DNA of 12,933 nucleotides, taken from Actinomycetota bacterium (GTDB lineage Bacteria > Actinomycetota > Actinomycetes > Actinomycetales > Microbacteriaceae). The notes under the pieces were generated by a model. The model saw nothing but the letters and a program-made list of their open reading frames with translations. It searched no databases and was not told where the DNA came from. The translations under genes were made by a program, and so were the position numbers. Each line of letters starts with the position of its first letter. Within the stretch, counting starts at the first letter, position 1. Below, one piece after another: positions 1 to 6,788 of this stretch. The DNA lies in the NCBI GenBank assembly GCA_018895315.1, contig JAHIOK010000313.1:1-12933 (forward strand), written 5' to 3'.

Positions 1-1157
1 CCGGTGAACCCGAGACCGTCCGTCGTCGTTGCCGATACCGATACCGGCGACCCGCCCAGTGCTGCCGACAGCGCCGCTTCGGCTTCCGTCCGGCGAGCGG
101 CGAACCGAGGACGGTTGGCCTGCACCTGCACGGACACGTTTCCTACCCGCCAACCGGCCTCGCCCAACAGCGCATAGGTGCGTGCGAGGAACACGTCGGC
201 GTGCGCGCCGGCATACTCGGGATAGTCCGTACCGAAGTGGGTGCCGATGTCGCCGAGCCCCGCAGCAGCCAAGAGCGCATCCACGATGGCGTGCGCCACG
301 GCATCACCGTCGGAATGTCCGGACAGAGCGGGTTCACCTGGCCATTCCAGGCCCGCAAGCCAGAGCGTGCCCTCGCCGCCGAACGCGTGCACGTCGGTGC
401 CCACCCCGACGCGCGGGGCGAGTGAGGACCGATCGAGGGAGACAAGCGCGGCCGACGGCTCCGGATGTCTCGCCACGAGGTCTTGCGCGCGCTCAAGGTC
501 TGCGGGCGTTGTGATCTTGAAGGCGAGGGCATCCCCCGCCACTGCGGCAATGCGATGCCCCGCCGCAGCGACGAGTGCGGCGTCGTCGGTGTATTCCTGA
601 TCCGCCACCCGGTAGGCGGCATCCAGAATCAGTCGGCTGAAGCCCTGCGGCGTCTGCGCGGAGGACAGTTCGGCACGGTCGACGCCCGCCACCACGTCCT
701 CACCGATGACGCGTTTGAGGGTGTCGACGACTGGAAGCACAGGAATCGCACCGGGCGCCTGCGCCCCCACCGCCGCGATGACACGGGCGAACACATCGGG
801 AGGAGTCAGCGCGCGAGCCGCATCGTGCACGAGCACGACCTCGACGTCCGGCCAGACCGCCGCGAGGCCCGCAGCGACCGAATCCTGCCGACTCACCCCG
901 CCCGTCACGACCGAGACGAGGTCGCGGCGTTCGCCCGATGCCGCCAGCGCGTCGTTCCAGGCATCGCCTTCGCGTCCCTGCGGCGCGACGACCACGACTT
1001 GAGCCTGAGTTGCCGCGAAGACGCCGCGGAGTGCATGGCGCAACATCGAATGCTCGTCGATCCCGACGAAGGCCTTCGGCGCGTCGGCGCCCAGCCTGCT
1101 TCCGGATCCGGCAGCGACGACGATGACAGCGGTGCGAGGAGCGGGCGTGATATTCAC
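1..1157 (-). CDS. ispDF: IspDF bifunctional isoprenoid enzyme, partial (C-terminus beyond left edge)
   Basis: One uninterrupted frame of 385 codons joins two enzymes of the MEP isoprenoid pathway. Residues 1 to about 230 are IspD (2-C-methyl-D-erythritol 4-phosphate cytidylyltransferase): the CTP-binding loop AAGSGSRLG with PK at 27-28, VHDAAR near 110-115 and the late lysine in FKITTPADL (K214) are visible. From about 249 the frame is IspF (MEcPP synthase): DVH (D255, H257) and [10 protein letters not shown] (H281, H289) supply the metal ligands, followed by GDIGTHF and the terminal [10 protein letters not shown], which the edge cuts just before the usual end. The intervening step (IspE) is not encoded here. 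The GTG at 1157 was chosen because [13 protein letters not shown] follows closely. A GTG at 1166 is in frame and equally possible, since neither has a clear ribosome binding site. The gene starts 33 bp after carD on the same strand, so co-transcription is likely. The IspD and IspF assignments are secure; only the start is uncertain. Confidence 0.95.
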   Translation of the reverse strand, partial: MNITPAPRTAVIVVAAGSGSRLGADAPKAFVGIDEHSMLRHALRGVFAATQAQVVVVAPQGREGDAWNDALAASGERRDLVSVVTGGVSRQDSVAAGLAAVWPDVEVVLVHDAARALTPPDVFARVIAAVGAQAPGAIPVLPVVDTLKRVIGEDVVAGVDRAELSSAQTPQGFSRLILDAAYRVADQEYTDDAALVAAAGHRIAAVAGDALAFKITTPADLERAQDLVARHPEPSAALVSLDRSSLAPRVGVGTDVHAFGGEGTLWLAGLEWPGEPALSGHSDGDAVAHAIVDALLAAAGLGDIGTHFGTDYPEYAGAHADVFLARTYALLGEAGWRVGNVSVQVQANRPRFAARRTEAEAALSAALGGSPVSVSATTTDGLGFT

Positions 1158-1190
1158 GCCCGCCACGCTATCGCTTCGCAGCGCGAGAGA

Positions 1191-1673
1191 TCAGGACGCG
1201 AGGACCTCGTCGAGGACGACGCCGGCCTTCTCTTCGTCGGTCTTCTCGGCGAGCGCAAGCTCGGAGATGAGGATCTGACGCGCCTTTGCGAGCATGCGCT
1301 TCTCTCCTGCCGACAGACCGCGATCCTGATCGCGGCGCCACAGGTCGCGCACGACCTCGCTGACCTTGATGACATCACCCGACGCGAGCTTCTCGAGGTT
1401 CGCCTTGTAGCGTCGCGACCAGTTGGTCGGCTCCTCGGTGAAGGGCGCACGAAGAACGTCGAAGACGCGCTCGAGACCCTCTTTGCCGATCACATCGCGC
1501 ACACCGACCAGGTCGACATTGTCTGCCGGAACCTCGATGGTGAGATCGCCTTGGGTCACGCGGAGTTTGAGATAGACCTTCTCTTCGCCCTTGATGATGC
1601 GGGTCTTCACTTCGGCGATCGTTGCGGCCCCGTGGTGGGGATAAACGACCGTTTCGCCAACCTCAAAAAGCAT
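1191..1673 (-). CDS. carD: CarD-family RNA polymerase-binding transcription factor
   Basis: This 160-residue protein matches the size of mycobacterial CarD (about 162). In that family it binds the RNA polymerase beta subunit and stabilises the open complex at weak, GC-rich promoters, including rRNA promoters. Residues 1 to about 55 are the Tudor-like polymerase-interaction domain, opening [17 protein letters not shown]. The rest is the helical DNA-binding domain, with the conserved tryptophan at W85 in [10 protein letters not shown] and the basic helix near [21 protein letters not shown]. The ATG at 1673 is chosen over upstream codons because the family begins exactly there and an AAAGGA ribosome binding site lies 9 bases upstream. 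The frame extends further upstream, but that part looks non-coding. The gene is divergent from the lipoprotein gene and upstream of ispDF, an order I recall from M. tuberculosis (Rv3581c-Rv3584). Confidence 0.97.
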   Translation of the reverse strand: MLFEVGETVVYPHHGAATIAEVKTRIIKGEEKVYLKLRVTQGDLTIEVPADNVDLVGVRDVIGKEGLERVFDVLRAPFTEEPTNWSRRYKANLEKLASGDVIKVSEVVRDLWRRDQDRGLSAGEKRMLAKARQILISELALAEKTDEEKAGVVLDEVLAS

Positions 1674-1699
1674 GTAGTTATGTCCTTTCGGCAACCTCA

Positions 1700-1705
1700 A
1701 GGATA
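1700..1705 (-). promoter_or_regulatory. Predicted carD promoter, extended -10
   Basis: On the minus strand TATCCT is directly preceded by TGG, giving an extended -10 (TGn-TATCCT). Initiation about 7 bases downstream would give a leader of about 20 bases that contains the AAAGGA ribosome binding site of carD. No convincing -35 is visible (TTAGTG lies upstream at a poor 15-base spacing). This is a sequence-only prediction. Confidence 0.45.
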
Positions 1706-1777
1706 CCACAGTGAAACATGCACTAAGGTTCGCCGTGCACGCTCGCACCGGCTTACGCGCGCGCGAATGCGAACCCA

Positions 1778-1783
1778 TAGAAT
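1778..1783 (+). promoter_or_regulatory. Predicted promoter (-10) of the LpqE-like lipoprotein gene
   Basis: TAGAAT fits the actinobacterial TANNNT -10. Initiation near 1790 would leave a leader of roughly 27 bases that includes the strong AGGAGG at 1807-1812. The -35 region is GC-rich with no clear hexamer. It would fire back to back with the carD promoter about 75 bp away. Confidence 0.35.
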
Positions 1784-1816
1784 GCAAGTGAAGCTACTTG
1801 CTCTCTAGGAGGAACC

Positions 1817-2314
1817 GTGAAATCGCGCCTGCTCGCGTCCGTCGCTCTCAGCGTCGCTGTCATGCTCGGAGCAACCGGGTGCAGCATGCTGTCGCCGCAA
1901 GGCACCGAGGTTCAATATGCGCCCTCCGACGGAGTCTCGATCCCTGATTCCGCGGGCGCTCCTCTCCAGCTACGCAACGTGTTCATCGTTGCCAACAAAG
2001 ACGGCTCCGCGGGCAATCTCATCGCCGCGGTCGTCAACTCCACGAAGACCCCGCACACGCTCAACATTCAGGTTGGCATCGGGTCGACCTCGATCGACAA
2101 GACCCTCCGTGTGCCGGCGAACTCGGTCGTGAGCCTCGGCACCGCAGATCACGTGCCCCTGCTGCTGAACGGCATCAATACGATGCCCGGCGCGACCCTG
2201 CCGGTGTACTTCCAATCCGGTGATGCCCAGGGCGTCACCTCGGATGTGCCCGTCCTCGACGGGACACTCCCCTACTACGCCGAGTTCGTCCCGGCCGCCG
2301 CCCCCCAGGGCTGA
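1817..2314 (+). CDS. LpqE-like secreted lipoprotein, function unknown
   Basis: The 165-residue product has a lipoprotein signal peptide: K2 and R4, a hydrophobic stretch at 5-19 and a lipobox-like ATGC with the lipidated cysteine at C22. The mature part is predicted extracytoplasmic and beta-rich (LRNVFIVANKDGSAGNLIAAVVN near 52-74, then a series of short strands), with no catalytic motif I recognise. Position divergent from carD equals lpqE (Rv3584) beside carD in M. tuberculosis, so LpqE-like is the best call. The VVN strand pattern loosely recalls PCu(A)C-type copper chaperone folds, but I see no convincing His/Met metal motif and do not claim that role. The GTG start is fixed by AGGAGG 4 bases upstream, the strongest ribosome binding site in the window. 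The gene converges on regX3 with 27 bp between stops. Confidence 0.85.
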   Translation: MKSRLLASVALSVAVMLGATGCSMLSPQGTEVQYAPSDGVSIPDSAGAPLQLRNVFIVANKDGSAGNLIAAVVNSTKTPHTLNIQVGIGSTSIDKTLRVPANSVVSLGTADHVPLLLNGINTMPGATLPVYFQSGDAQGVTSDVPVLDGTLPYYAEFVPAAAPQG

Positions 2315-2341
2315 CGATCAGGACGAACGAGCCGACCGCCG

Positions 2342-3025
2342 TCAGTTCTCGAAGCGGTAGCCCAGGCCGCGGACCGTCACCAGCAAGGTCGGCTCGCTCG
2401 GATTCTCCTCGATGCGCGAGCGGATGCGTTTGATGTGCACGTCGAGGGTCTTGGTGTCGCCGAAGTAGTCGGTGCCCCACACCCGGTCGATGAGCTGGCC
2501 CCGCGTCAGCACGCGACCCGCATTGCGCATGAGGACTTCCAGAAGTTCGAATTCCTTCAGCGGCATACTGATCTCGCGGGCGTTGATCGCGACGGTGTGC
2601 CGATCGATGTCGAGCGTCACACGGCCACCCGTGAGCACACGCTCGTCGAGGTCGGCATCCACCGCGGCAGTGCGACGCAGCACCGCCCGCATCCGCGCCA
2701 ACAGCTCCCTCGTCGAGTAGGGCTTCGTCACGTAGTCGTCGGCGCCGAGCTCGAGCCCGACGACGATGTCGACCTCGGCATCCTTGGCCGTGAGCATGAT
2801 GATGGGAATGCTGGAGGTCGCGCGGATCTGCCGGCACACCTCGGTGCCCGGCATCCCGGGCAGCATGAGATCGAGCAGCACGATATCGGCGCCGCGGTCG
2901 CGGTAGATCTCCATCGCCGACGGTCCGTCTTCGGCGATCTCCACTTCGAATCCCTCGCGGCGTAGCAGATACGCCAGCGGATCGGCGAGGTCTGGTTCGT
3001 CTTCGACGATGAGGACGCGGGTCAT
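2342..3025 (-). CDS. regX3: Phosphate-responsive response regulator RegX3 (PhoP/PhoB type)
   Basis: This 227-residue OmpR/PhoB-family regulator is predicted to activate phosphate-starvation genes once phosphorylated by the adjacent kinase. The receiver domain covers residues 1 to about 118, with the acidic pocket E8/D9, phospho-acceptor D52 in LLDLMLP, T79 and K101 (KPY). The winged-helix DNA-binding domain covers about 130-225 and includes the recognition region RVWGTDYFGDTKTLDVHIKR and the terminal GLGYRFEN. All signature residues are present, so the protein should be a canonical, switchable regulator. Its ATG overlaps the senX3 stop as ATGA, indicating translational coupling. The phosphate assignment comes from the pairing with the SenX3-type kinase and divergent phoU, the arrangement of phoRP/phoU in Streptomyces. 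Some annotators would call it phoP or phoB. Confidence 0.93.
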   Translation of the reverse strand: MTRVLIVEDEPDLADPLAYLLRREGFEVEIAEDGPSAMEIYRDRGADIVLLDLMLPGMPGTEVCRQIRATSSIPIIMLTAKDAEVDIVVGLELGADDYVTKPYSTRELLARMRAVLRRTAAVDADLDERVLTGGRVTLDIDRHTVAINAREISMPLKEFELLEVLMRNAGRVLTRGQLIDRVWGTDYFGDTKTLDVHIKRIRSRIEENPSEPTLLVTVRGLGYRFEN

Positions 3026-4245
3026 AGGGTGTCTCCGTTCATCGTGGCGAGATCGGATGCCGCGGCTCGGGCGCTCTTCTCGGCCTTCTTGCGCTTACGT
3101 TTGGGCTGAGGCAGGTCTGCGGGGGCGTCGACGCGGGGCAGTCGTATCGTGAAGGTCGATCCACGACCCGGCCGCGACCAGAGCACGACTTCACCACCGT
3201 GCCGCTGCACCGCGTGTTTCACGATCGACAGCCCCAACCCGGTGCCTCCCGTGCGACGTGAACGTGCCTGGTCGGCGCGGTAGAACCGCTCGAAGATGCG
3301 CTGCTGGTCGGCCTCACCGATGCCGATTCCCCGATCGGTGACGGCGATCTCGACGACATCGTCGGCGACGCGCACACCCACCCCGACACTCGACCCCGAC
3401 GGAGAGTAGGCGATGGCGTTCGCGAGCAGGTTGCCGACCGCTTCGCTGAGGATCTGGGCGTCACCCCGGATGTAGAGCCCCTTGACCCCTCCGCGCACGA
3501 CCTCCACGTCGGCGGAGTCGGCCTGGATCGCGTGAGCATCCACCGCCGAAGCGACGACCTCGTCGACGGCGACGACCCGCACGGTGCTGAAGTCATCGGT
3601 CGCCTGCAACCGCGAGAGACTCATGATGCGCGACGTCAGCCCCGAGAGCCGCGCGGCCTCCGCCGTGAGACGTGCCGCGAAGATCCTGACCTGGGCGGGG
3701 TCATCCGCCGCGGACTCGATGGCTTCGGATAGCAGGCTGACCGCGCCCACCGGCGTCTTCAGCTCGTGGCTCGTGTTGGCGACGAAATCCCGCCGCATAT
3801 CTTCGTCCCGCTCGCGCTCGGTGATATCACGCACCACGATCAGCAACAGGCTGGGCGAGAGCGACATCGCCCTGGCCGCCACGAGCCGAGGCTCACCCAG
3901 CGTCGAACCGCGGCGCAGCTGCATCCGCTGCATTCCAGGGGAGTCACTCCCCCGTGCCGTGCGAGCCAGGTTCTTCAGCTCCTCGCTCGGGAGGACCGAG
4001 CCCTCCCGCATGTCGAAATCCCGCGCGGGCATCGACGCGGCCAGCACCGTCGACGAACTGTCGACGACCGCAGCGGCATCGTCCATCGCGGCGAGCATCT
4101 CTCGAACACCGCCGGGCAGGACCGCGGATGTCTCGGCCCTGGCCCGTGCGCGCGCACGGAGCGCGAGCACGATCACCAGAGCGAAGGAACCCCCGATCAC
4201 CACCCCGACGGCGAGGGCGAGCAGCGCGAGCTGCGTGGTGTCCAT
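3022..4245 (-). CDS. senX3: Phosphate sensor histidine kinase SenX3 (PhoR type)
   Basis: This 407-residue membrane kinase is predicted to phosphorylate RegX3. A hydrophobic segment at about 6-30, followed by Arg/Ala repeats (30-37), anchors it. A PAS-like region spans about 45-145. The HisKA phospho-acceptor is H160 in TSHELKTP. The ATPase domain shows N276 (NLLANAIAYS), G1 DRGIGIG (304-310) and G2 GGTGLGLS (333-340). There is little extracytoplasmic sequence, as in SenX3/PhoR, which are thought to sense through Pst-PhoU rather than phosphate directly. An unusual basic tail follows the catalytic domain (PKRKRKKAEK, 381-390). The ATG at 4245 is chosen because the transmembrane segment starts right after it. 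The GGAGGG before it lies too close to be a good ribosome binding site, but a TACTCT -10 six bases upstream fits a leaderless mRNA. The longer frame reaching 4323 would add a non-membrane N-terminus and is disfavoured. Confidence 0.93.
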   Translation of the reverse strand: MDTTQLALLALAVGVVIGGSFALVIVLALRARARARAETSAVLPGGVREMLAAMDDAAAVVDSSSTVLAASMPARDFDMREGSVLPSEELKNLARTARGSDSPGMQRMQLRRGSTLGEPRLVAARAMSLSPSLLLIVVRDITERERDEDMRRDFVANTSHELKTPVGAVSLLSEAIESAADDPAQVRIFAARLTAEAARLSGLTSRIMSLSRLQATDDFSTVRVVAVDEVVASAVDAHAIQADSADVEVVRGGVKGLYIRGDAQILSEAVGNLLANAIAYSPSGSSVGVGVRVADDVVEIAVTDRGIGIGEADQQRIFERFYRADQARSRRTGGTGLGLSIVKHAVQRHGGEVVLWSRPGRGSTFTIRLPRVDAPADLPQPKRKRKKAEKSARAAASDLATMNGDTL

Positions 4246-4251
4246 CCCTCC

Positions 4252-4257
4252 AGAGTA
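4252..4257 (-). promoter_or_regulatory. Predicted leaderless promoter of senX3-regX3
   Basis: On the minus strand TACTCT is followed by the six bases GGAGGG and then the ATG. Initiation normally falls 6-7 bases after a -10, so the transcript would begin at the start codon. A GTGAC-N4-GTCAC inverted repeat (4285-4298) is centred about 46 bp upstream, but its role is unknown. Confidence 0.5.
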
Positions 4258-4317
4258 CGGCGCGCACGGCGGACTCCCCGGTCGGTGACGACGGTCACAT
4301 CGACGCGGCCGGTTAGT

Positions 4318-4346
4318 ATTCACCGCGGGGGCACCGTTCGTTAACC
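4318..4346 (+). promoter_or_regulatory. PHO box: three 11-bp-spaced repeats for RegX3/PhoP
   Basis: Three 7-base units, each followed by 4 variable bases, repeat with an 11-bp period: ATTCACC (4318), GGGCACC (4329) and GTTAACC (4340). The actinomycete PhoP consensus is tandem GTTCACC with N4, so the units match at 6, 5 and 6 of 7 positions. The element lies in the senX3/phoU gap, the same place PhoP binds in Streptomyces phoU-phoRP. It is oriented toward phoU, and a GACAAT -10 candidate begins 9 bases beyond its end. Autoregulation of senX3-regX3 from the same site is possible but not shown. Confidence 0.72.
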
Positions 4347-4355
4347 TTCCCCGGC

Positions 4356-4361
4356 GACAAT
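4356..4361 (+). promoter_or_regulatory. Candidate -10 of the phoU promoter
   Basis: GACAAT differs from TANNNT only at the first position. It begins 9 bases after the PHO box, so the -35 region would lie inside the box, as in class II activated promoters that lack a good -35. The leader would be about 43 bases, ending in an AAGGG ribosome binding site (4400-4404) 7 bases before the phoU ATG. Confidence 0.35.
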
Positions 4362-4411
4362 CGCCAGGGTCGCGGGACGGTACCCGTGCCGGGGAGCAGA
4401 AGGGTGCTGCG

Positions 4412-5083
4412 ATGCGCGAGGTTTTTCATCATTCGCTTGAAGACGTACAGCTACGACTCGTAGAGATCGCCGAGCTGGTCACAGTCGCCATCGACAAGGC
4501 CACGAACGCATTCGGATCGGGCGACATCGCCCTGGCCGAAGAAGTGATCGCCGATGACAGCGTCATCGACGACAAGGCGGTCGCTCTCGATGAGCTCGCC
4601 ATCGAGATTCTGGCCCGGCAGCAGCCGGTCGCCCGCGACCTGCGCATCGTCGTCACCGCCCTTCGGGTGAGTGCGTCACTCGAGCGCATGGGCGATATCG
4701 CCGAGCACATCGCCCAGCTCACCCGCATGCGCTTTCCCGAACGGGCCATCCCGAAGGGACTCAAGAGCACGTTCCGCAAGATGGGTGAACTCGACGTCGA
4801 TGTGGCACGTCAGCTCACCGAGCTCCTGCGCACCGAGGACCTCGACCTCGCGGGCGAGATCCGCAACGCGGACGACGCCATCGACGAGCTCCACGTCAGC
4901 GTCTTCGAGAAGGTGCTGAGTGACAGCTGGCAGGGAGAAGCAGGCGCCACGGTCGACGCGACACTGGCAAGCCGCTACCACGAGCGCTTCGCCGACCACG
5001 CCGTCTCGGTCGCGAAGAAGGTCGTCTACCTCGCGACGGGCACGTGGGCGCGCGATGAAGAAGAAGACACCGTCTCGGCCTAG
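4412..5083 (+). CDS. phoU: PhoU, phosphate signalling regulator
   Basis: The 223-residue, all-helical product is a full-length PhoU with two tandem three-helix repeats. The metal-binding E/DxxxD-type signatures are visible in both halves: ERMGDIAEH near 91-99 and ERFADHAVSV near the C-terminus, each preceded by partner helices (VIDDKAVALDELA and NADDAIDELHVSVF). PhoU is a cytoplasmic peripheral protein that links the Pst transporter to the phosphate sensor kinase and keeps signalling off when phosphate is plentiful. The placement divergent from senX3-regX3 across a PHO box supports this role. The ATG has AAGGG 7 bases upstream. The Glu/Asp-rich tail (ARDEEEDTVSA) is unremarkable. The gene ends 11 bp before a strong bidirectional hairpin. 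No pst genes are present in the window. Confidence 0.96.
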   Translation: MREVFHHSLEDVQLRLVEIAELVTVAIDKATNAFGSGDIALAEEVIADDSVIDDKAVALDELAIEILARQQPVARDLRIVVTALRVSASLERMGDIAEHIAQLTRMRFPERAIPKGLKSTFRKMGELDVDVARQLTELLRTEDLDLAGEIRNADDAIDELHVSVFEKVLSDSWQGEAGATVDATLASRYHERFADHAVSVAKKVVYLATGTWARDEEEDTVSA

Positions 5084-5094
5084 TTCGCAGACAG

Positions 5095-5133
5095 AGAAGA
5101 GCGGATGCCTCGAATCGAGGCATCCGCTCTTCT
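5095..5133. terminator. Bidirectional terminator between phoU and gpmA
   Basis: A perfect 19-bp inverted repeat (arms 5095-5113 and 5115-5133) is centred on position 5114. Its core is GCGGATGCCTCGA paired with TCGAGGCATCCGC, flanked by AGAAGA on the left and TCTTCT on the right. Pyrimidine-rich sequence therefore follows the stem in both directions. It lies between the convergent stops of phoU (5083) and gpmA (5145), which fits an intrinsic terminator serving both, although the U-tract is short and mixed with C. Confidence 0.85.
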
Positions 5134-5144
5134 GCGTCTGCCGG

Positions 5145-5894
5145 CTACTTCTTGCCCTGTGCGGCGACGGCCGCGGCTCCCGCCGCGGCGGCCTCGGGGT
5201 CGAGGTACTCGGCGGGCGCGAGCGGCTTCAGATCCTCATCGAGGTGATAGACCAACGGGATGCCGGTGGGGATGTTCAGCTCGGCGATATCGGCATCGCT
5301 GATGCCGTCGAGGTGCTTGACCAGTCCGCGCAGCGAGTTGCCGTGCGCCGTGACGAGCACCGTCTTGCCTGCGGTGAGGTCGGGGGCGATGTCGCTGTGC
5401 CAGTACGGCAGCAGGCGATCGATGACGAGCTTGAGCGATTCGGTACGGGGCACGTCGCCGTCGATGCCGTTGTAACGCGGGTCACCCACCTGGCTGAACT
5501 CGTTGTCATCGGCCAGCTCGGGCGGCGGCACGTCGAAGGATCGGCGCCACAGCATGAACTGCTCGGGGCCGAACTCGGCGAGCGTCTGGGCCTTGTCCTT
5601 GCCCTGCAGTGCACCGTAGTGGCGCTCGTTGAGGCGCCAGGTGCGCTTGACAGGGATCCACAGTCGGTCGGCGGAGTCGAGGGCGATGTTCGCCGTCTGA
5701 ATGGCACGGCTGAGCAGCGACGTGTGCAGGACATCGGGGAGCAGGCCTGCTTCGGCGAGCAACTCGCCACCGCGGGCGGCTTCTGCCTTGCCCTGGTTGG
5801 TGAGCCGGACGTCGACCCATCCGGTGAACAGGTTCAGCTCGTTCCATTCGCTCTGGCCGTGGCGGAGCAGGATGAGAGTGCGCGGGGCGGTCAT
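5145..5894 (-). CDS. gpmA: 2,3-bisphosphoglycerate-dependent phosphoglycerate mutase
   Basis: This 249-residue cytosolic enzyme interconverts 3-phosphoglycerate and 2-phosphoglycerate in glycolysis and gluconeogenesis. The phospho-acceptor motif [10 protein letters not shown] gives R11 and H12. The family block [19 protein letters not shown] follows, then the catalytic E90 in [15 protein letters not shown] and the second histidine H184 in [10 protein letters not shown]. The length is normal for cofactor-dependent GpmA. The C-terminus ends in an Ala-rich, Lys-capped tail (from about 232) that is common in actinobacterial versions. The ATG at 5894 is chosen because the RHG motif falls at the usual distance and a TATCAT -10 lies six bases upstream with no ribosome binding site, suggesting a leaderless mRNA. 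Upstream codons in the same frame would run across the promoter into the divergent methyltransferase gene. Confidence 0.96.
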   Translation of the reverse strand: MTAPRTLILLRHGQSEWNELNLFTGWVDVRLTNQGKAEAARGGELLAEAGLLPDVLHTSLLSRAIQTANIALDSADRLWIPVKRTWRLNERHYGALQGKDKAQTLAEFGPEQFMLWRRSFDVPPPELADDNEFSQVGDPRYNGIDGDVPRTESLKLVIDRLLPYWHSDIAPDLTAGKTVLVTAHGNSLRGLVKHLDGISDADIAELNIPTGIPLVYHLDEDLKPLAPAEYLDPEAAAAGAAAVAAQGKK

Positions 5895-5900
5895 GCCGCC

Positions 5901-5906
5901 ATGATA
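5901..5906 (-). promoter_or_regulatory. Predicted leaderless promoter of gpmA
   Basis: On the minus strand TATCAT, a near-perfect -10, is followed by six bases (GGCGGC) and the ATG. No Shine-Dalgarno sequence is present. The geometry is identical to the senX3 start. No -35 is recognisable. Confidence 0.5.
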
Positions 5907-5935
5907 CCGAGGCATCATGTCCCCCACGCGCCTGG

Positions 5936-5941
5936 CATCAT
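5936..5941 (+). promoter_or_regulatory. Candidate leaderless promoter of the methyltransferase gene
   Basis: CATCAT (one mismatch to TANNNT, at position 1) is followed by GGGCGA and then the GTG start at 5948. The six-base spacing again places initiation at the start codon. It is weaker than the gpmA hexamer on the other strand. Confidence 0.3.
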
Positions 5942-5947
5942 GGGCGA

Positions 5948-6781
5948 GTGGCAGCATCCGGACGACTCGGGCAGATCACCCGCGGCACGACGGGCACCAA
6001 CAGACTGCGTCGTGTGGATCGATGGATCGCGCGACACCCCGTGCTGCGACGGGCCGAGGATCCCCTGGTGGTCGATCTGGGGTTCGGGGCGAGCGCCGTC
6101 ACCGCGCTGGAACTCGAACAGCGCCTGCGCACCGCTCGTGCCGACGTCGAGGTGCTCGGACTCGAGATCGATCCGGCGCGCGTCGCGCGGGCTCGCACCC
6201 AGCTCGAGGCGGTGCGTCGGGGTACGACGCACTTCACCACGGATGCGCGGGTCTCTTTCGCGCTGGGTGGCTTCGAAGTTCCGGTGCCGTCGGGGCGGCG
6301 GCCGAGCGTCATCCGCGCCATGAACGTGCTGCGCCAGTACGACGAGACGGATGTCGCCGTGGCGTGGGGCACGATGTCGGCACGGCTCGCACCGGGCGGA
6401 ATCCTGGTCGAGGGCACGTGCGACGAGCTCGGACGCATCGTGACGTGGGTCGAAGTGGGCGCCGATGCGCGACCGGTGAGCCTCACGGTCTCCCTGCGCC
6501 TGGCGGACCTCGAACTGCCTTCCATCGCCGCCGAACGCCTGCCCAAAGCGCTGATCCACCGCAATGTGCCCGGAGAACGGGTGCATACCCTCTGGGCCGC
6601 TCTCGACCGTGAGTGGGAACGAGCTGCGGGCATGAGCGCGTTCGGGGCCTCGCAGCGATGGCGGGCGGCGCTCGGCGCGATGCGCGATACGGGGTGGCCG
6701 ATCGAGGGAGCCCGATCGCGATGGCGTCTCGGTGAGATGACCGTGCCCTGGTCGGTGGTGGCCCCGGTCGAGCCCGACTGA
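5948..6781 (+). CDS. Class I SAM-dependent methyltransferase, substrate unknown
   Basis: The 277-residue product carries a Rossmann-type SAM-binding core. Motif I is VVDLGFGAS (residues 41-49; D43, G45, G47), and the acidic end of strand 2 is [13 protein letters not shown] (E73). These are followed by a strand and helix with [12 protein letters not shown] (122-133) and [14 protein letters not shown] (148-160). The basic N-terminus ([19 protein letters not shown]) could contact nucleic acid or another anionic partner, but that is a guess. I recognise the family only at superfamily level and cannot name the substrate. The GTG at 5948 is the first start in the coding frame. An ATG ten bases upstream (5938) is in another frame, reads [20 protein letters not shown] and does not join the methyltransferase without a frameshift. 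The gene is divergent from gpmA and converges on the FUSC gene with 7 bp between stops. Confidence 0.85.
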   Translation: MAASGRLGQITRGTTGTNRLRRVDRWIARHPVLRRAEDPLVVDLGFGASAVTALELEQRLRTARADVEVLGLEIDPARVARARTQLEAVRRGTTHFTTDARVSFALGGFEVPVPSGRRPSVIRAMNVLRQYDETDVAVAWGTMSARLAPGGILVEGTCDELGRIVTWVEVGADARPVSLTVSLRLADLELPSIAAERLPKALIHRNVPGERVHTLWAALDREWERAAGMSAFGASQRWRAALGAMRDTGWPIEGARSRWRLGEMTVPWSVVAPVEPD

Positions 6782-6788
6782 CCGGCGC

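Noticed and set aside
465..1808. Long plus-strand open frame of 447 codons opposite ispDF and carD
   Set aside because: It lies antisense to two clear genes, has Arg/Asp/His-rich composition typical of reversed high-GC coding sequence, and no recognisable domain. Similar shadows at 4920-6323, 6885-8117, 7789-9138 and 11575-12912 (the last on the minus strand inside ppk) were dropped for the same reason.
2311..2345. CTGACG...CGTCAG inverted repeat between the lipoprotein and regX3 stops, considered as a terminator
   Set aside because: The arms are only 6 bp with 23 bases between them and no U-rich tract. I see no convincing terminator for this convergent pair.
4285..4298. GTGAC-N4-GTCAC palindrome upstream of senX3 as a further PHO box
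   Set aside because: It is an inverted repeat and does not keep the 11-bp direct-repeat phase of the real box; noted in the senX3 promoter entry only.
5938..6006. ATG at 5938 opening [20 protein letters not shown], as an alternative start or a frameshifted N-terminus of the methyltransferase
   Set aside because: The frame diverges from the methyltransferase frame and has no domain of its own. The GTG frame already supplies a plausible N-terminus, so a frameshift need not be invoked.
6764..6785. CCGGTC-N10-GACCGG hairpin at the end of the methyltransferase gene
   Set aside because: A 6-bp stem with a large loop and no T-rich tail, overlapping coding sequence; weak as a terminator and easily chance in GC-rich DNA.
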